64,000 nucleotides of DNA, from assembly GCA_038900335.1 (NCBI GenBank), contig JBBMRB010000010.1:85213-149212 (forward strand). The letters run 5' to 3'. The DNA is from Rs1 sp038900335. GTDB lineage: Bacteria > Pseudomonadota > Gammaproteobacteria > Pseudomonadales > Balneatricaceae. Of this stretch, positions 17,283 through 27,270 are shown piece by piece. The notes under the pieces were generated by a model. It saw only the letters and a list, made by a program, of their open reading frames with translations. It did no database searches and was not told the DNA's origin. Position 1 is the stretch's first letter. Each line of letters begins with the position of its first letter. Made by a program: the position numbers and the translations under genes.

Positions 17283-18916
17283 GAGCTTTGGCGACAATCG
17301 GCAAAGATATCTAGTTCAGCTTGATACGCAGTAGTGGCCACATTATATAAGCCTAAGAGCGAATGAAAAATATTATCGTGGCTAAATTGTTGTGAGCTTT
17401 TGTTTTCTAAACACTGCTGATTTATAGCAAAACGCTGTGTGAAACTAGCGGATAACCATAGCATAAAAGGCACTTCTTTTTGGTTATCAGGTGCTATTGT
17501 GTATGGCAGTCCGTGCAGGTAGATATTATTTTCACCTAGAGATTCACCGTGATCAGAGATATAGAGCATCGCTGTATCGTATTGATCCTGCTTAGAATTG
17601 AGGTAATCAATCGTTTTGCTCAGAAAGTAATCGGTATATAAAATGCTGTTATCATAACTGTTAACAATGCTTTGCTCAGTACAGCTGCTAAGATCTGAAG
17701 ATTCGCAAACCGGCGTATAAACTGCGAATGCTTTGGGGTATCTTTTCGAGTAGGCTGGGCCGTGACTACCTTGCTGGTGCAGTACGATTAACGCCGGCTT
17801 ATCGTTACTATTAAGGTATGAGTCAAGCTTGGTGAGCATCGCTTCATCAAAACATGTTTTATCTTGGCACACATCAGTATTAGCGAAGATTTCTTCGCCT
17901 TGCTTGGTGATGCGATCGCAAACCCCTTTGCAGCCAGAGTTGTTATCTCGCCACATGACATCAAAACCGATACGGCGCATAACATCTAAAACATTCTCTG
18001 AATTTTCGGCCTGCCAGCCATCAAAGTTAACTCTCGCTTGTTTGGAGAATAAACAAGGTACTGAAACCGCGGTACTGGTGCCACAGGAGCTAACATTGGA
18101 GAAATTAACAATATCCTGTTGGCTCAAGTTGGGATTAGTGTTGCGCGCATAGCCGTTAAGTGCAAAGTTTTTAGCCCTAGCTGTTTCACCAACTACTAGT
18201 ATAGTGACTACTTTTTTATCTTGTTTTTGCCAAGTTCCAGCTAGACGGGCATCTTCGGCAATTGTTTGAAATTCAACGTCTTGTTGCTCATAAGCCCCTG
18301 ACATATACCTGGCAGCATAGTAGATATAGCTAGAGGGGATAATTACATTTCTTATTTCACGCTGATTTCTAAAGGTCGATGAGTAATCTTTATAAAAAAC
18401 CGCTAAATTAGCAATAATAATGACTAGGCAGACAGCGCTAATGATGATTTTTTTCTTACATTCTATTAACAGTGGTGAATAGGTTATTTTGCTGTGGATA
18501 ATAATCATGCTTGGAATCACACCGAGCAAAATAATGTAGATAATTAGTTTAGCATTAAATAAGTCGGCCACTTCGTCAATATCGGTCTCAAAAGTATTTT
18601 GAATCATGGTTTTATCATAGACAATGCCAAATGTATTGATGAAATAGGTAGCGATAGCAGCGGATAAAATAATAGCGACAGCGAGCGGTTTATGCAGTAA
18701 CTTGACGCTAATCACCGTCAATATTAAATTGAAGATAGCGACTAGAAAAGTAAAAAAAGAAATAATAAACAATGATTTAACGATAATAGGCTGATCGTTA
18801 TTGCTAAATAATAGCGACCATAACCGCTGATTGTAGAAACATGCTAAGACAATAGATAATAATAAGTTGAAATAATTACTAGCAAGGCTGATAGGTGTGA
18901 GTTTTATCGTTTTCAT
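17264..18916 (-). CDS. eptA: Phosphoethanolamine--lipid A transferase (EptA/MCR family)
   Basis: Inner-membrane enzyme of 550 aa that moves phosphoethanolamine from PE to lipid A, lowering surface charge and sensitivity to polymyxin-type peptides. Five N-terminal helices (to about residue 175) precede a periplasmic sulfatase-like domain. Zinc and catalytic residues are visible: Glu244 in VGETARA, nucleophile Thr280 in CGTSTAVSVPC, the His in HQQGSHGP, and Asp-His in YISDHGES followed by LHGLPY. It is a chromosomal family member in a regulated operon, with no mobile-element context to suggest recent transfer. It heads the operon eptA, PAP2, response regulator, kinase. Confidence 0.94.
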   Translation of the reverse strand: MKTIKLTPISLASNYFNLLLSIVLACFYNQRLWSLLFSNNDQPIIVKSLFIISFFTFLVAIFNLILTVISVKLLHKPLAVAIILSAAIATYFINTFGIVYDKTMIQNTFETDIDEVADLFNAKLIIYIILLGVIPSMIIIHSKITYSPLLIECKKKIIISAVCLVIIIANLAVFYKDYSSTFRNQREIRNVIIPSSYIYYAARYMSGAYEQQDVEFQTIAEDARLAGTWQKQDKKVVTILVVGETARAKNFALNGYARNTNPNLSQQDIVNFSNVSSCGTSTAVSVPCLFSKQARVNFDGWQAENSENVLDVMRRIGFDVMWRDNNSGCKGVCDRITKQGEEIFANTDVCQDKTCFDEAMLTKLDSYLNSNDKPALIVLHQQGSHGPAYSKRYPKAFAVYTPVCESSDLSSCTEQSIVNSYDNSILYTDYFLSKTIDYLNSKQDQYDTAMLYISDHGESLGENNIYLHGLPYTIAPDNQKEVPFMLWLSASFTQRFAINQQCLENKSSQQFSHDNIFHSLLGLYNVATTAYQAELDIFADCRQSSTIAEL

Positions 18917-19009
18917 AAGTGTACAAAATTCATTGTTATAGTGACAACGCTATACTAAAAGAGTGAATGTGAAGCACAGGTGAAAAAACTAATATAATGA
19001 TTAAACTTA

Positions 19010-19918
19010 TTACTTTATGAGTGTTTTCTTGTTGCTGATACGCAATGTCACCATTGTTATACCGACAAGTACTAGGCAAGATCCGGCTATAAAGTGCAGT
19101 TCTAGCGTTTCATTGAGTAAGATTACAGCAAAAATAATCCCGAAAATAGGCGTGACAAAGGAGAATACACCTAACTGCGCTGCAGGGTATTGTTTGAGTA
19201 ACCACAGCCATACAGAGAATGTAATTGCACAGACAATAATGCCTTGATAGAGAATACTAACCCATACAATCTGCGTCATATTAAATGCAATGTTATCGCT
19301 AAAGAGGCTCGCTGCTGACAATAATAGCGCGGCGCAAAACAACTGGTACAGTAAGGTTTGCGCTGAAGGTATGGTGCTCAATTTTGAGCAGCGAATAACA
19401 ATGGTTGCTCCCGCCCAAAAAAGGCCAGAGAGCAGGGCCAGAAAATCCCCCCACAAAGTTTGGCTTGCCAGCACGTTATCGCTAGATTCACCTGCTAAAA
19501 AAGCCAGGGCGATCCCTAAAAAAGCAACAATAATACCTAGCCACTGCAACGGGGTAAGCCTTTCACTGGCTTGCAAAAAATGAAGAGCGAGGGCGACAAA
19601 TATAGGTGCGCTATATAAAAAAACTGTGACGTGGGAGGCACTGGTATAATTTAAGCTCACGCCAAGCAGATAATATTCTAATGAGAAAAAGCAGCCGGCG
19701 AGCAAGCCCGCGGGCCACACGCCATTAAAATGCAGCTCTTGTTTGCGAAAATAAATAAATAAGCCGATAAAAACAGCGCCAATTGCTGATCGCCCCGCTA
19801 TTTGTAAAATAGGGGACATATCGACAGCGGCCGCTTTTAAAATAACTTGTTGAGTACCCCAAATAGCACTGAGTACGATCATCATTATGATCGCCTGATT
19901 ATCGATAGCCTTACGCAT
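19010..19918 (-). CDS. EamA/DMT-family transporter
   Basis: Inner-membrane protein of 302 aa with about ten hydrophobic helices in two EamA repeats: the first opens IIMMIVLSAIWGTQQV, the second begins near LLSGLFWAGATIVI. Members export amino acids, nucleosides or other small metabolites; the substrate is unknown. It begins 8 bp after the gloA2-like gene, so the two form a small operon. Confidence 0.85.
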   Translation of the reverse strand: MRKAIDNQAIIMMIVLSAIWGTQQVILKAAAVDMSPILQIAGRSAIGAVFIGLFIYFRKQELHFNGVWPAGLLAGCFFSLEYYLLGVSLNYTSASHVTVFLYSAPIFVALALHFLQASERLTPLQWLGIIVAFLGIALAFLAGESSDNVLASQTLWGDFLALLSGLFWAGATIVIRCSKLSTIPSAQTLLYQLFCAALLLSAASLFSDNIAFNMTQIVWVSILYQGIIVCAITFSVWLWLLKQYPAAQLGVFSFVTPIFGIIFAVILLNETLELHFIAGSCLVLVGITMVTLRISNKKTLIK

Positions 19919-19926
19919 TGTTAGTG

Positions 19927-20313
19927 CTAATTTTCATATAGTTCAATCGGTAAACCGTCAGGGTCATTAAAAAAGGCAAATTTCTTGTTAGTGTCTTGAT
20001 CTACCCTGATTGCTTGAGTCGCAACACCTTTGCTATTTAGCTGGGCAATACATGATTTAATATCGGCAACGCGAAGCGCTAAGTGCCTTAACCCTTGTGC
20101 TTCAGGGTAGGAGAGTCTAGCAGGTGCGTTGGCAAATGAGAATAACTCAATCTGGCTGTTGTCAGCTAATAACAGGTCTAATTTAAAAGATTTTCTATCA
20201 GCTCGATATTGCTCATTGATGATAGTGAGCCCTAGTGTTTGAGTATAGAATTTTTTTGATACGCCATAATCACTGCAGATAATAGCGATGTGGTGAATAC
20301 CTAATATTTGCAT
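19927..20313 (-). CDS. gloA2: VOC-family protein, YaeR/GloA2 type
   Basis: Single vicinal-oxygen-chelate domain of 128 aa, close to E. coli YaeR. It opens ILGIHHIAIICSDY with the first metal His, then has IELFSF, GLRHLALRV with the next His, and ends FFNDPDGLPIELYEN with the terminal Glu ligand. The family is called glyoxalase-like, but the true substrate is not established, so lactoylglutathione lyase activity should not be assumed. It is translated just before the DMT transporter. Confidence 0.88.
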   Translation of the reverse strand: MQILGIHHIAIICSDYGVSKKFYTQTLGLTIINEQYRADRKSFKLDLLLADNSQIELFSFANAPARLSYPEAQGLRHLALRVADIKSCIAQLNSKGVATQAIRVDQDTNKKFAFFNDPDGLPIELYEN

Positions 20314-20372
20314 GGCGTTTACTCTTAAATAATCACTACATTATAACGACTGCTGGAGTAAAGGTGGCTATT

Positions 20373-21296
20373 TTATTGGTATTTATCACGTATCTTTTCA
20401 TATTGTAGGCGATACAGAGCAATGCTCGAGTGAGGCAGCCAGCGCTCGGCAATACGTCGATAAGAGGACGTAAGCCAGTTGCTTTTTATGAATTGATTAA
20501 GATCTGCTATCACCTGCCTGCCTACTTGCGTATTTGTACATAGTATATAAGCGAGTAAGTGCTCTTGTGACTCTAGTAATTTAGTCGAACGGTATGGTTG
20601 CTGAGCATCGTTTTGAAAGGCATATACCGAGACAAACGGGTACTCTAAGGTAAAAGCTACACGCCTTTTTTCAGTGAGCTTAATGTGATCAACAATGTTT
20701 AGCTGCGCTGGGTAGACGATAAAATTAGCGGGGTATTGTTTAATAATATGATTAATTTTTTTTCCGTATGATCGGTGTTTGGTGATACTAATTTTAATTT
20801 CTGGTTTGCTCGTGATTAATGCCTCTAAAGACATAGGTTTATTAAAGGGCTGCCCTATCAATTGCTCTATTTCTGCTAGTCGGCTGTGATGAAACTGTAG
20901 CGAGTGATTGGGAAGTTGTAACACAGGCAGAGAAGAGAGCACTTTGTCAGCGGGTAGCTTTCTTGGTAGCATTCCAGAGCAGGTTAGTGTCTTAGTGTCT
21001 TGTAAATCACGTAAGATACGGGCCATGACAGTGGTATAATTTTGGTGCTCATATTGTGGAAGGCTGCGCTGGATCAGTGCAAGCAGCTCATCACCCATAC
21101 CAGTGTTGGCATTTTCTTCTTGCATTAAAAATAATGGTTTTATTTCATATTTTGCCCAGTGTATTTTTTCTTTTGCGCTTGCTGACATACTGAGCAAACA
21201 AGATAAAATAAAGAGGACGCACAGACTTGTGCTGTTAGGTACATACTGGGGAGAAGTATTAAAGATAGAGGCTTTATTTGATATCATATTAGACAT
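20373..21296 (-). CDS. Periplasmic solute-binding-like protein (TIGR02285-like)
   Basis: Secreted protein of about 307 aa. A hydrophobic signal core LCVLFILSCLLSMSASA is followed by KEKIHWAKYEIKPLFL. The rest resembles family-3 extracellular solute-binding proteins of the TIGR02285 type (GMGDELLALIQRSLP, then a LEALITSKPEIKISI segment). No transporter gene is adjacent, so it is an orphan. The start is uncertain: the longest frame begins at TTG 21323, with ATGs at 21296 and 21287 and no good ribosome site for any. I chose 21296. Function unknown. Confidence 0.7.
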   Translation of the reverse strand: MSNMISNKASIFNTSPQYVPNSTSLCVLFILSCLLSMSASAKEKIHWAKYEIKPLFLMQEENANTGMGDELLALIQRSLPQYEHQNYTTVMARILRDLQDTKTLTCSGMLPRKLPADKVLSSLPVLQLPNHSLQFHHSRLAEIEQLIGQPFNKPMSLEALITSKPEIKISITKHRSYGKKINHIIKQYPANFIVYPAQLNIVDHIKLTEKRRVAFTLEYPFVSVYAFQNDAQQPYRSTKLLESQEHLLAYILCTNTQVGRQVIADLNQFIKSNWLTSSYRRIAERWLPHSSIALYRLQYEKIRDKYQ

Positions 21297-21469
21297 TCTA
21301 TTCAGTTTGCAGTCATAAAACAACAGAAGATATCAAGCCATTGTGCAGCTATATATAACAGTGTGTATTTAACAGTGTGTAGTTTAGGGTATCAGTAGTA
21401 GATGACAGTATAGGCAAAATGATCGCTATTGTTAGCAGGTAAGTGCTGGTATAGGAAAGATTGAGAGAA

Positions 21470-21497
21470 AAACATGAGGCGTATTCGCCCCATGTTT
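21470..21497 (-). terminator. putA terminator
   Basis: Hairpin AAACATG-x-GGCG / CGCC-x-CATGTTT with one mismatch and a TATT loop. On the minus strand it is followed by TTTTTCTCTC, 10 bp after the putA stop. A convincing rho-independent terminator. Confidence 0.85.
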
Positions 21498-21506
21498 AAT
21501 GATTGT

Positions 21507-24500
21507 CTAGATTTCAGTGTTACTCATTAAGCTGGTATTACCTCCAGCTGCAGTGGTATCAACACAAAGATGGCGCTCTAGGACAAAACGCTCTGCTGAT
21601 GCTTCATTGATCAACGGGATTAATGCGCCAGATCGTGCGGCTAATGCGCAGCGATAATCGCGCAACGTGTCAGTTGGTGCATCACTGGCAATGGCTTCTA
21701 TATTTGCAAGCTGAGTTAAAGTAGTGGGCTCTAACACTGCGTTTAACACGATAAAAGGGATCGCTAATTGCGATGCACTTTTTGCTAATGCCGTGAATTG
21801 AGCATCTGCTGAATCCGCTGTCACTAACACCACACTATTGCCTTGTGATAATGCACTTAAGCATAATGCTAGGCTGCTTTGGATATCGTGACCTAAACAT
21901 AACACTAAACCTCTTGGCACTTGCGATAAAACATTGAGCTCGCCAGTAGGGCCCGCCATATTGATCGGATCATGAGTCGCTGCAATAGCCTCTAGCAAAG
22001 GGGCACTATTCGCCAGCTCTGTTAGCCACTGGCTTAGCACGCTTTGGCGCTGTTTAGCCTTACGCCATTTTTTAGCAGCGCTTGAGGCGATCACACTATC
22101 AATGGTGCTCTGTACTAAACTGGTAGCAATCACGGTTGCTTGTTGTGCCGGCTTTTTAGAGGCTAGCAGTTGCGGCTTTAGAAAACGTTTTAAGTAATGT
22201 GGGCCACCTGCTTTAGGCCCTGTTCCCGATAAGCCTTCACCACCAAAAGGTTGTGAGCCAACAACGGCGCCAATTTGGTTGCGGTTGATGTAAGTGTTAC
22301 CCGCTTTGATATGGCTTGAGAGAAAATGAACTCTACTTTCTACTCGTGAATGCACACCAAATGTTAGGCCGTACTTCTGTGCATTAATGGTATCAATAAC
22401 TTTACCTAAATCTTTGCCCTTAAAGGTGGCGACATGCAAGATAGGTCCGAAAATTTCTTCCGCCAGCTCTTCTATCCCAGTCACTTTTAAGACAGTAGGG
22501 GCAACGAACAAACCTTGTGTTGGCGCATCAATCGTTTTTAATAGTTTGCCTTGCGCTGCAAAGCTAGCGCAGTGCTTAACAATTTTATCTTTCGCTAGCT
22601 GATCAATAACAGGGCCGACATCGGTGCTCAGTGCATTAGGGTTAGCTACTACTAATTGATCCATCGCGCCGTACAGCATGTCTAGTAAATGATCGGCAAT
22701 ATCTTCTTGTAGATAGAGCATACGCAGTGCAGAGCAGCGTTGACCGGCACTTTGAAAAGCAGAGGCAATAACATCACGAACCACTTGTTCAGGTAGTGCT
22801 GTTGAATCGACAATCATTGCATTGAGACCACCCGTTTCAGCTATCAGTGGTGCTTCAGGTGGTAGCGTGCTCGCCATTGTCTGGTTAATACGCTGTGCTG
22901 TCGGTGTTGACCCTGTGAAGCAAATGCCTGCGATACGTGGATCACTCGTTAGCTGCGCACCGACAATTGCACCTTTACCAGGTAATAACTGGATAGCATC
23001 TTGGTGTATGCCAGCTGTGTGCATTAGTTCAACTGCCTTTGCTGCGATCAACGTTGTTTGTTCAGCAGGTTTAGCGAGTACAGTGTTACCTGCTGCTAGC
23101 GCTGCTAAAATTTGCCCTGAGAAAATAGCGAGTGGGAAATTCCACGGTGAAATACAAGTAATCACCCCGCGGCCATCTTTGTTTTCTGCTTTTTGCTCAG
23201 CTTGATCGGCGTAGTAGCGAGCAAAGTCGACCGCTTCACGCACTTCACCAATGGCATCTAGTAATGTTTTACCCGCTTCACGCGTTAATAATGAAAATAA
23301 TTCGATTGAATGCTCTTCATACAAATCAGCAAGTTTTCTTAAGTAACTCGCACGCTGTGCAGCGGGCACTGCGTTCCAGCGGGCAAAGCCTTCACTGGCG
23401 CCACTAATCGCAGCATCGACTTGTTGCGCTGTCGACTCTTGAACACTGCCGACAATATCACTAGCATCAGCTGGGTTATAAACACTGATGGCTACTGAAC
23501 TGTTATCCGTTTGAGGCGCGCTAATTAATGCACTGGCATGCCATTGTTTGCTTTTAAATTCAGCGCTTTGTGCGTTGATGTCATTAATCGTTTTAGCATC
23601 TGTTATATCCCAGCCTTTAGAGTTGCGTCGCTGTGCGCCAAATAAGTCTTTTGGAGATGGGATTTGTTGGCTGGCGATTTTATCGTTTAATGCCAACACT
23701 GCATCAATAGGATCACGGGCAATGTCTTCAGGTTTAATAGTGGTATCAACAATTTGGTTTACAAAAGAGCTGTTAGCACCGTTTTCTAATAAGCGACGTA
23801 CTAGGTATGCAAGTAAGTCACGATGAGCACCGACGGGTGCGTAAATACGACAGCGAGTATTGTTTTGCTCAAATACTTGCTGATGTAGTGATTCGCCCAT
23901 ACCGTGCAAACGTTGGAATTCGTATTGCTCAACAGGTAAATTTTTGGCCAGTTGTAAAATAGCTGAAACAGTGTGTGCATTGTGAGTGGCAAATTGCGGA
24001 TAAATACGATCCGCCATGGCCACTAGTTTCTTAGCGCAACAAATATAGGATACATCTGAGTTTACTTTGCGAGTAAATACAGGGTAGCCAGTGAGGCCAA
24101 GTTCTTGAGCGCGTTTGATTTCAGCATCCCAATAGGCGCCTTTTACTAAGCGTACCATGATTTTTCGATCAAGCTTTTGTGCTAAAGCGTATAGCCAATC
24201 TAATACGAAACTAGCACGTGGTCCAAATGCTTGGACAACAACGCCAAAACCATCCCAGCCTTTTAGCGATGGGTCTGAGAGTACCGCTTCAATAACATCT
24301 AGTGATAAATCGAGACGATCAGCTTCTTCAGCATCAATGTTAAAACCCATGTTGGCAGCTTTTGCCTGTTTTACCAATGACAGAGTACGAGGTACTAGTA
24401 TATCGAGTACTTGCTCTTTTTGCGGGTATTCATAACGTGAGTGCAATGCTGATAGTTTAACCGAAATACCTGGGTTTAGACGGATATCTGGCTGGCTACA

Positions 24501-25205
24501 AAAAGCGGTAAGTTCAGTAATCGCATTTGAGTAAGCGCTGTGGTAGCGCAGTGCATCACTATCGGTGATAGCCGCTTCGCCGAGCATATCATAAGAATAG
24601 GAATAGCCTTGTTTCTCTAATTTGCTGGCGCGCTTGCACGCTTCATTAATGGTGCGGCCTAATACGAACTGGCTGCCTAGCTCTTTCATTGCTTGGCCAA
24701 CGGCGGTGCGTACTAGCGGCTCACCTAGTCTTTTAACGAGTGAGCGAATAGATTTGGCGACGCTTTTCTCTTGGTGCTCGTCATCATCTGAACTGCCAGT
24801 AGGTGCAATTACTTTACCTGTTAGCAATAGCGCCCAAGTTGATGTGTTCACTAGTGAAGAGTTTGAAGAGCCTAGGTGGCTGTGCCAGTTACCGCTGGTT
24901 ATTTTGTCTTCGATCAATGCATCGATAGTGTAAGAGTCGGGCACACGTAATAACGCTTCAGCGAGGCACATTAGCGCAACGCCTTCTTTAGTTGATAAGC
25001 CGTATTCAGCGAGGAATTTCTCCATCATTGAGGGCTGCCCTTTTGCTCTTACATCGCTGACTAATTGCGCAGCTTGCACAGAGATGGCATTACGGGTATC
25101 AGCACTAATATCAGCGCGCTCTATCAAATTTTTGATAGCTACTTGTTCAGGCGCTAGATACTGGTCGAGTATAGTGGTGCGTATAGCAGAAAGTGTGTGA
25201 TCCAT
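21507..25205 (-). CDS. putA: Bifunctional proline dehydrogenase / P5C dehydrogenase PutA, no RHH domain
   Basis: Oxidises proline to glutamate in two steps with substrate channelling. The FAD-dependent proline dehydrogenase lies at about residues 180-480 (GVVVQAFGPRA, VRLVKGAYWDAEIKRA, FATHNAHT). The NAD-dependent aldehyde dehydrogenase lies at about 560-1015, with Glu in IAETGGLNAMI and the catalytic Cys in FQSAGQRCSALR. A further 200-residue C-terminal domain (GLVLCLGHDIQ and on) is the extra ALDH-like fold of long PutAs. At 1232 aa it lacks the N-terminal ribbon-helix-helix, so it should not repress its own gene. ATG 25205 is preferred over TTG 25220 (TGGAGA 6-7 nt upstream). Confidence 0.96.
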   Translation of the reverse strand: MDHTLSAIRTTILDQYLAPEQVAIKNLIERADISADTRNAISVQAAQLVSDVRAKGQPSMMEKFLAEYGLSTKEGVALMCLAEALLRVPDSYTIDALIEDKITSGNWHSHLGSSNSSLVNTSTWALLLTGKVIAPTGSSDDDEHQEKSVAKSIRSLVKRLGEPLVRTAVGQAMKELGSQFVLGRTINEACKRASKLEKQGYSYSYDMLGEAAITDSDALRYHSAYSNAITELTAFCSQPDIRLNPGISVKLSALHSRYEYPQKEQVLDILVPRTLSLVKQAKAANMGFNIDAEEADRLDLSLDVIEAVLSDPSLKGWDGFGVVVQAFGPRASFVLDWLYALAQKLDRKIMVRLVKGAYWDAEIKRAQELGLTGYPVFTRKVNSDVSYICCAKKLVAMADRIYPQFATHNAHTVSAILQLAKNLPVEQYEFQRLHGMGESLHQQVFEQNNTRCRIYAPVGAHRDLLAYLVRRLLENGANSSFVNQIVDTTIKPEDIARDPIDAVLALNDKIASQQIPSPKDLFGAQRRNSKGWDITDAKTINDINAQSAEFKSKQWHASALISAPQTDNSSVAISVYNPADASDIVGSVQESTAQQVDAAISGASEGFARWNAVPAAQRASYLRKLADLYEEHSIELFSLLTREAGKTLLDAIGEVREAVDFARYYADQAEQKAENKDGRGVITCISPWNFPLAIFSGQILAALAAGNTVLAKPAEQTTLIAAKAVELMHTAGIHQDAIQLLPGKGAIVGAQLTSDPRIAGICFTGSTPTAQRINQTMASTLPPEAPLIAETGGLNAMIVDSTALPEQVVRDVIASAFQSAGQRCSALRMLYLQEDIADHLLDMLYGAMDQLVVANPNALSTDVGPVIDQLAKDKIVKHCASFAAQGKLLKTIDAPTQGLFVAPTVLKVTGIEELAEEIFGPILHVATFKGKDLGKVIDTINAQKYGLTFGVHSRVESRVHFLSSHIKAGNTYINRNQIGAVVGSQPFGGEGLSGTGPKAGGPHYLKRFLKPQLLASKKPAQQATVIATSLVQSTIDSVIASSAAKKWRKAKQRQSVLSQWLTELANSAPLLEAIAATHDPINMAGPTGELNVLSQVPRGLVLCLGHDIQSSLALCLSALSQGNSVVLVTADSADAQFTALAKSASQLAIPFIVLNAVLEPTTLTQLANIEAIASDAPTDTLRDYRCALAARSGALIPLINEASAERFVLERHLCVDTTAAGGNTSLMSNTEI

Positions 25206-25597
25206 AATGATCTCCAACAAGGTATATTAGATAAGCTAATTGACGTTTATTTTTTTAGTTACGTGCTGACTTGTTATCAGTGATTTATGTGACTAAGTTG
25301 AGCCATTCTAGCAATTTAAAAAGAAACGTTTTCTCTAAAAAATATAATATTAATTGCTTTATCACTTAGTTTTTTCTGCTTTTTAGATATTATTATTATT
25401 TTTTAAGTGTTTTTTAGGTAATAGTTATTATGGTGACTTTTCGATATTGAATGTTTTCTAAAGATAGTAAAAATATCTATTTTTTTCAGTGAGTTGCTTG
25501 CAAGGTTAGTTGTTATCAGCTCTAGTGCCAACGCTGTTTTAATTTCACTATGGTTACGCTGGTGGTTATCAGCTAACAGTTAATGGCTGATGTTGAT
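25206..25597. other. AT-rich gap upstream of putA
   Basis: About 390 bp, very AT-rich around 25320-25500, holding the putA promoter. No frame, RNA or clear operator is visible. A weak inverted repeat ATCAGC...GCTGAT at 25568-25591 lies just past the neighbouring stop and lacks a T tract. Confidence 0.35.
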
Positions 25598-26377
25598 TTA
25601 TTGTGCTTGTTCCTCTGCTTCGTCCTCTTCTTCCCATTTAAGGTTACGATAATTAAAGCCGCTTTGTACGATAGGTTTAATGATTTCAAAATAAGGCGAT
25701 ACATCAAAATCTCTAGGTGCAAATAAGCTGGGGTCTCTGCGACGATGCAGCATTTCATAGTTTTTGATGCACTGGGTATCTCTAGGGTTTACATAGGCGA
25801 TATCTGGCAGTATTGGATACTTAATAGATTGAAATGCTTGTGCAATTAGCGAAGAGCAAATGGCTCTGGTTGGATCGCCACTACCTAAAGATAGTGCTTT
25901 TCTTCGCCATTTAATAGGTATTGGCGGTGTCGGAATCAAATAGCGAGCTAGATCAAAGATGTTTTTTAAATCATAACGATCACCTATTCTGCCACAGCCA
26001 AATTCTAATATTTGCTCGATTTCCGCCTCGGATAAACCGATAGGGCGACAAATGCGGGTGTGTTGTTGGCTATATTGACTTAAAGGCACCACTCTAACGC
26101 CTTCCACAACATCTGCCTCTAACAAAGACAGCATTTCTTTACCGTCTTGAGCACCTAAATGATCACCGATGTACAATGTGGCATGGGACCAAGTCGACTG
26201 AGTTAAAAATTTGATACTCGTACTGAATTTACTATTGCCCTCAATGAGTAAAATATCACCTTTGCGCAGGGTGCGTTGCAGCAGCTCTGGGTTGTTGGTT
26301 GTGCACAGAGTATCGTTACTTTCTGGTTTTGATAAAAAAGAAGCCAGCGTCTTGCCAATGAATCTTATTAACTGCAC
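25598..26377 (-). CDS. YiiX/YebB-type permuted NlpC/P60-like hydrolase
   Basis: Protein of 259 aa of the YiiX-like branch of circularly permuted papain-fold enzymes. LRKGDILLIEG opens the domain. The catalytic His65 lies in STWSHATLYIG and the catalytic Cys174 in RAICSSLIAQAF, in permuted order as expected for this group. GRIGDRYDLKNIFDLARYL is also typical. No clear signal peptide is present. Members are suggested to act on lipids or peptides, but the substrate here is unknown. AGGAG lies 5-6 nt before ATG 26377. The C terminus is acidic (WEEEDEAEEQAQ). Confidence 0.8.
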   Translation of the reverse strand: MQLIRFIGKTLASFLSKPESNDTLCTTNNPELLQRTLRKGDILLIEGNSKFSTSIKFLTQSTWSHATLYIGDHLGAQDGKEMLSLLEADVVEGVRVVPLSQYSQQHTRICRPIGLSEAEIEQILEFGCGRIGDRYDLKNIFDLARYLIPTPPIPIKWRRKALSLGSGDPTRAICSSLIAQAFQSIKYPILPDIAYVNPRDTQCIKNYEMLHRRRDPSLFAPRDFDVSPYFEIIKPIVQSGFNYRNLKWEEEDEAEEQAQ

Positions 26378-26672
26378 ATAATGCTCCTGTATAAATACTT
26401 TTATTTATATTAGATCGGCTTAACAGACAAAACAAGAAAAGTTACTAATGACTATATAGTATACAGTGCATTGATTAGCTCGTTGAGTGTTATAAAACAA
26501 CGGCTAATATCGCCAGTCATGATAATATATCGTTACATAAAGCGTAAGAGTGATGAGGACAAGCCCAAGACTTGCAGCGGTTGTCTAAAATGCTGGCTAA
26601 TGAGTTCTGTGTTTCACAACTTAGCTTAATGTGATCAAAGATATAAATTATTTAAACACTAACGGATTTCAC

Positions 26673-27254
26673 ATGGCTCAATTATATTTTTATTACTCTG
26701 CAATGAATGCAGGTAAATCTACCTCGCTATTACAATCAGCTCATAATTATAGCGAGCAGGGTATGTCGGTTTTACTTTATACGGCTGCTGTTGATGAGCG
26801 CGTTAAAAAAGGTGTCATTGCATCACGTATTGGTTTGCAAAGTGCTGCGCAAATTTTTGAAGCCAAAAGCCAGTTGTTTGATGAAATAGCAAAACTGCAC
26901 CAACAAACACCTTATCATTGTATCTTTGTCGATGAAGCGCAGTTCCTATCGCGTGAACAGGTAGATCAGTTGGCAAGAGTGGTTGATTTATTAGGTATCC
27001 CAGTGTTGTGCTACGGCATTCGCTCTGATTTTCAAGGCGAGCTATTTCCAGGATCACAGCGCTTATTAAACATTGCGGATAAATTGACGGAGCTAAAAGC
27101 AGTCTGCCACTGCGGTAGAAAAGCGACTATGGTGGTGCGAAAGGATGCAGCAGGTGACGTTGTTAAGGCGGGAGAGCAGGTAGTCATTGGCGGCAACGAT
27201 AGCTATGAGTCTATGTGCCGCCATCATTTTTTCTCAGTTATGGCGGTGTATTAA
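26673..27254 (+). CDS. tdk: Thymidine kinase
   Basis: Type II thymidine kinase of 193 aa that phosphorylates thymidine in the salvage pathway. Walker A is SAMNAGKST at residues 9-17 and the Walker B-like segment is FVDEAQFL. The lasso/Zn ribbon has CHCGRKA and CRHH. The nominal frame starts with GTG at 26631, but ATG 26673 (MAQLYFYYSAMNAGKS) gives the family N-terminus and has GGA 6 nt upstream. Monocistronic, convergent with the small minus-strand gene. Confidence 0.95.
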   Translation: MAQLYFYYSAMNAGKSTSLLQSAHNYSEQGMSVLLYTAAVDERVKKGVIASRIGLQSAAQIFEAKSQLFDEIAKLHQQTPYHCIFVDEAQFLSREQVDQLARVVDLLGIPVLCYGIRSDFQGELFPGSQRLLNIADKLTELKAVCHCGRKATMVVRKDAAGDVVKAGEQVVIGGNDSYESMCRHHFFSVMAVY

Positions 27255-27270
27255 ACGATATCTTTGTTAC

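Noticed and set aside
17264..18916. Mobile colistin-resistance gene
   Set aside because: The protein is in the EptA/MCR family, but there is no insertion sequence, plasmid feature or compositional break; it is an operon-embedded chromosomal gene.
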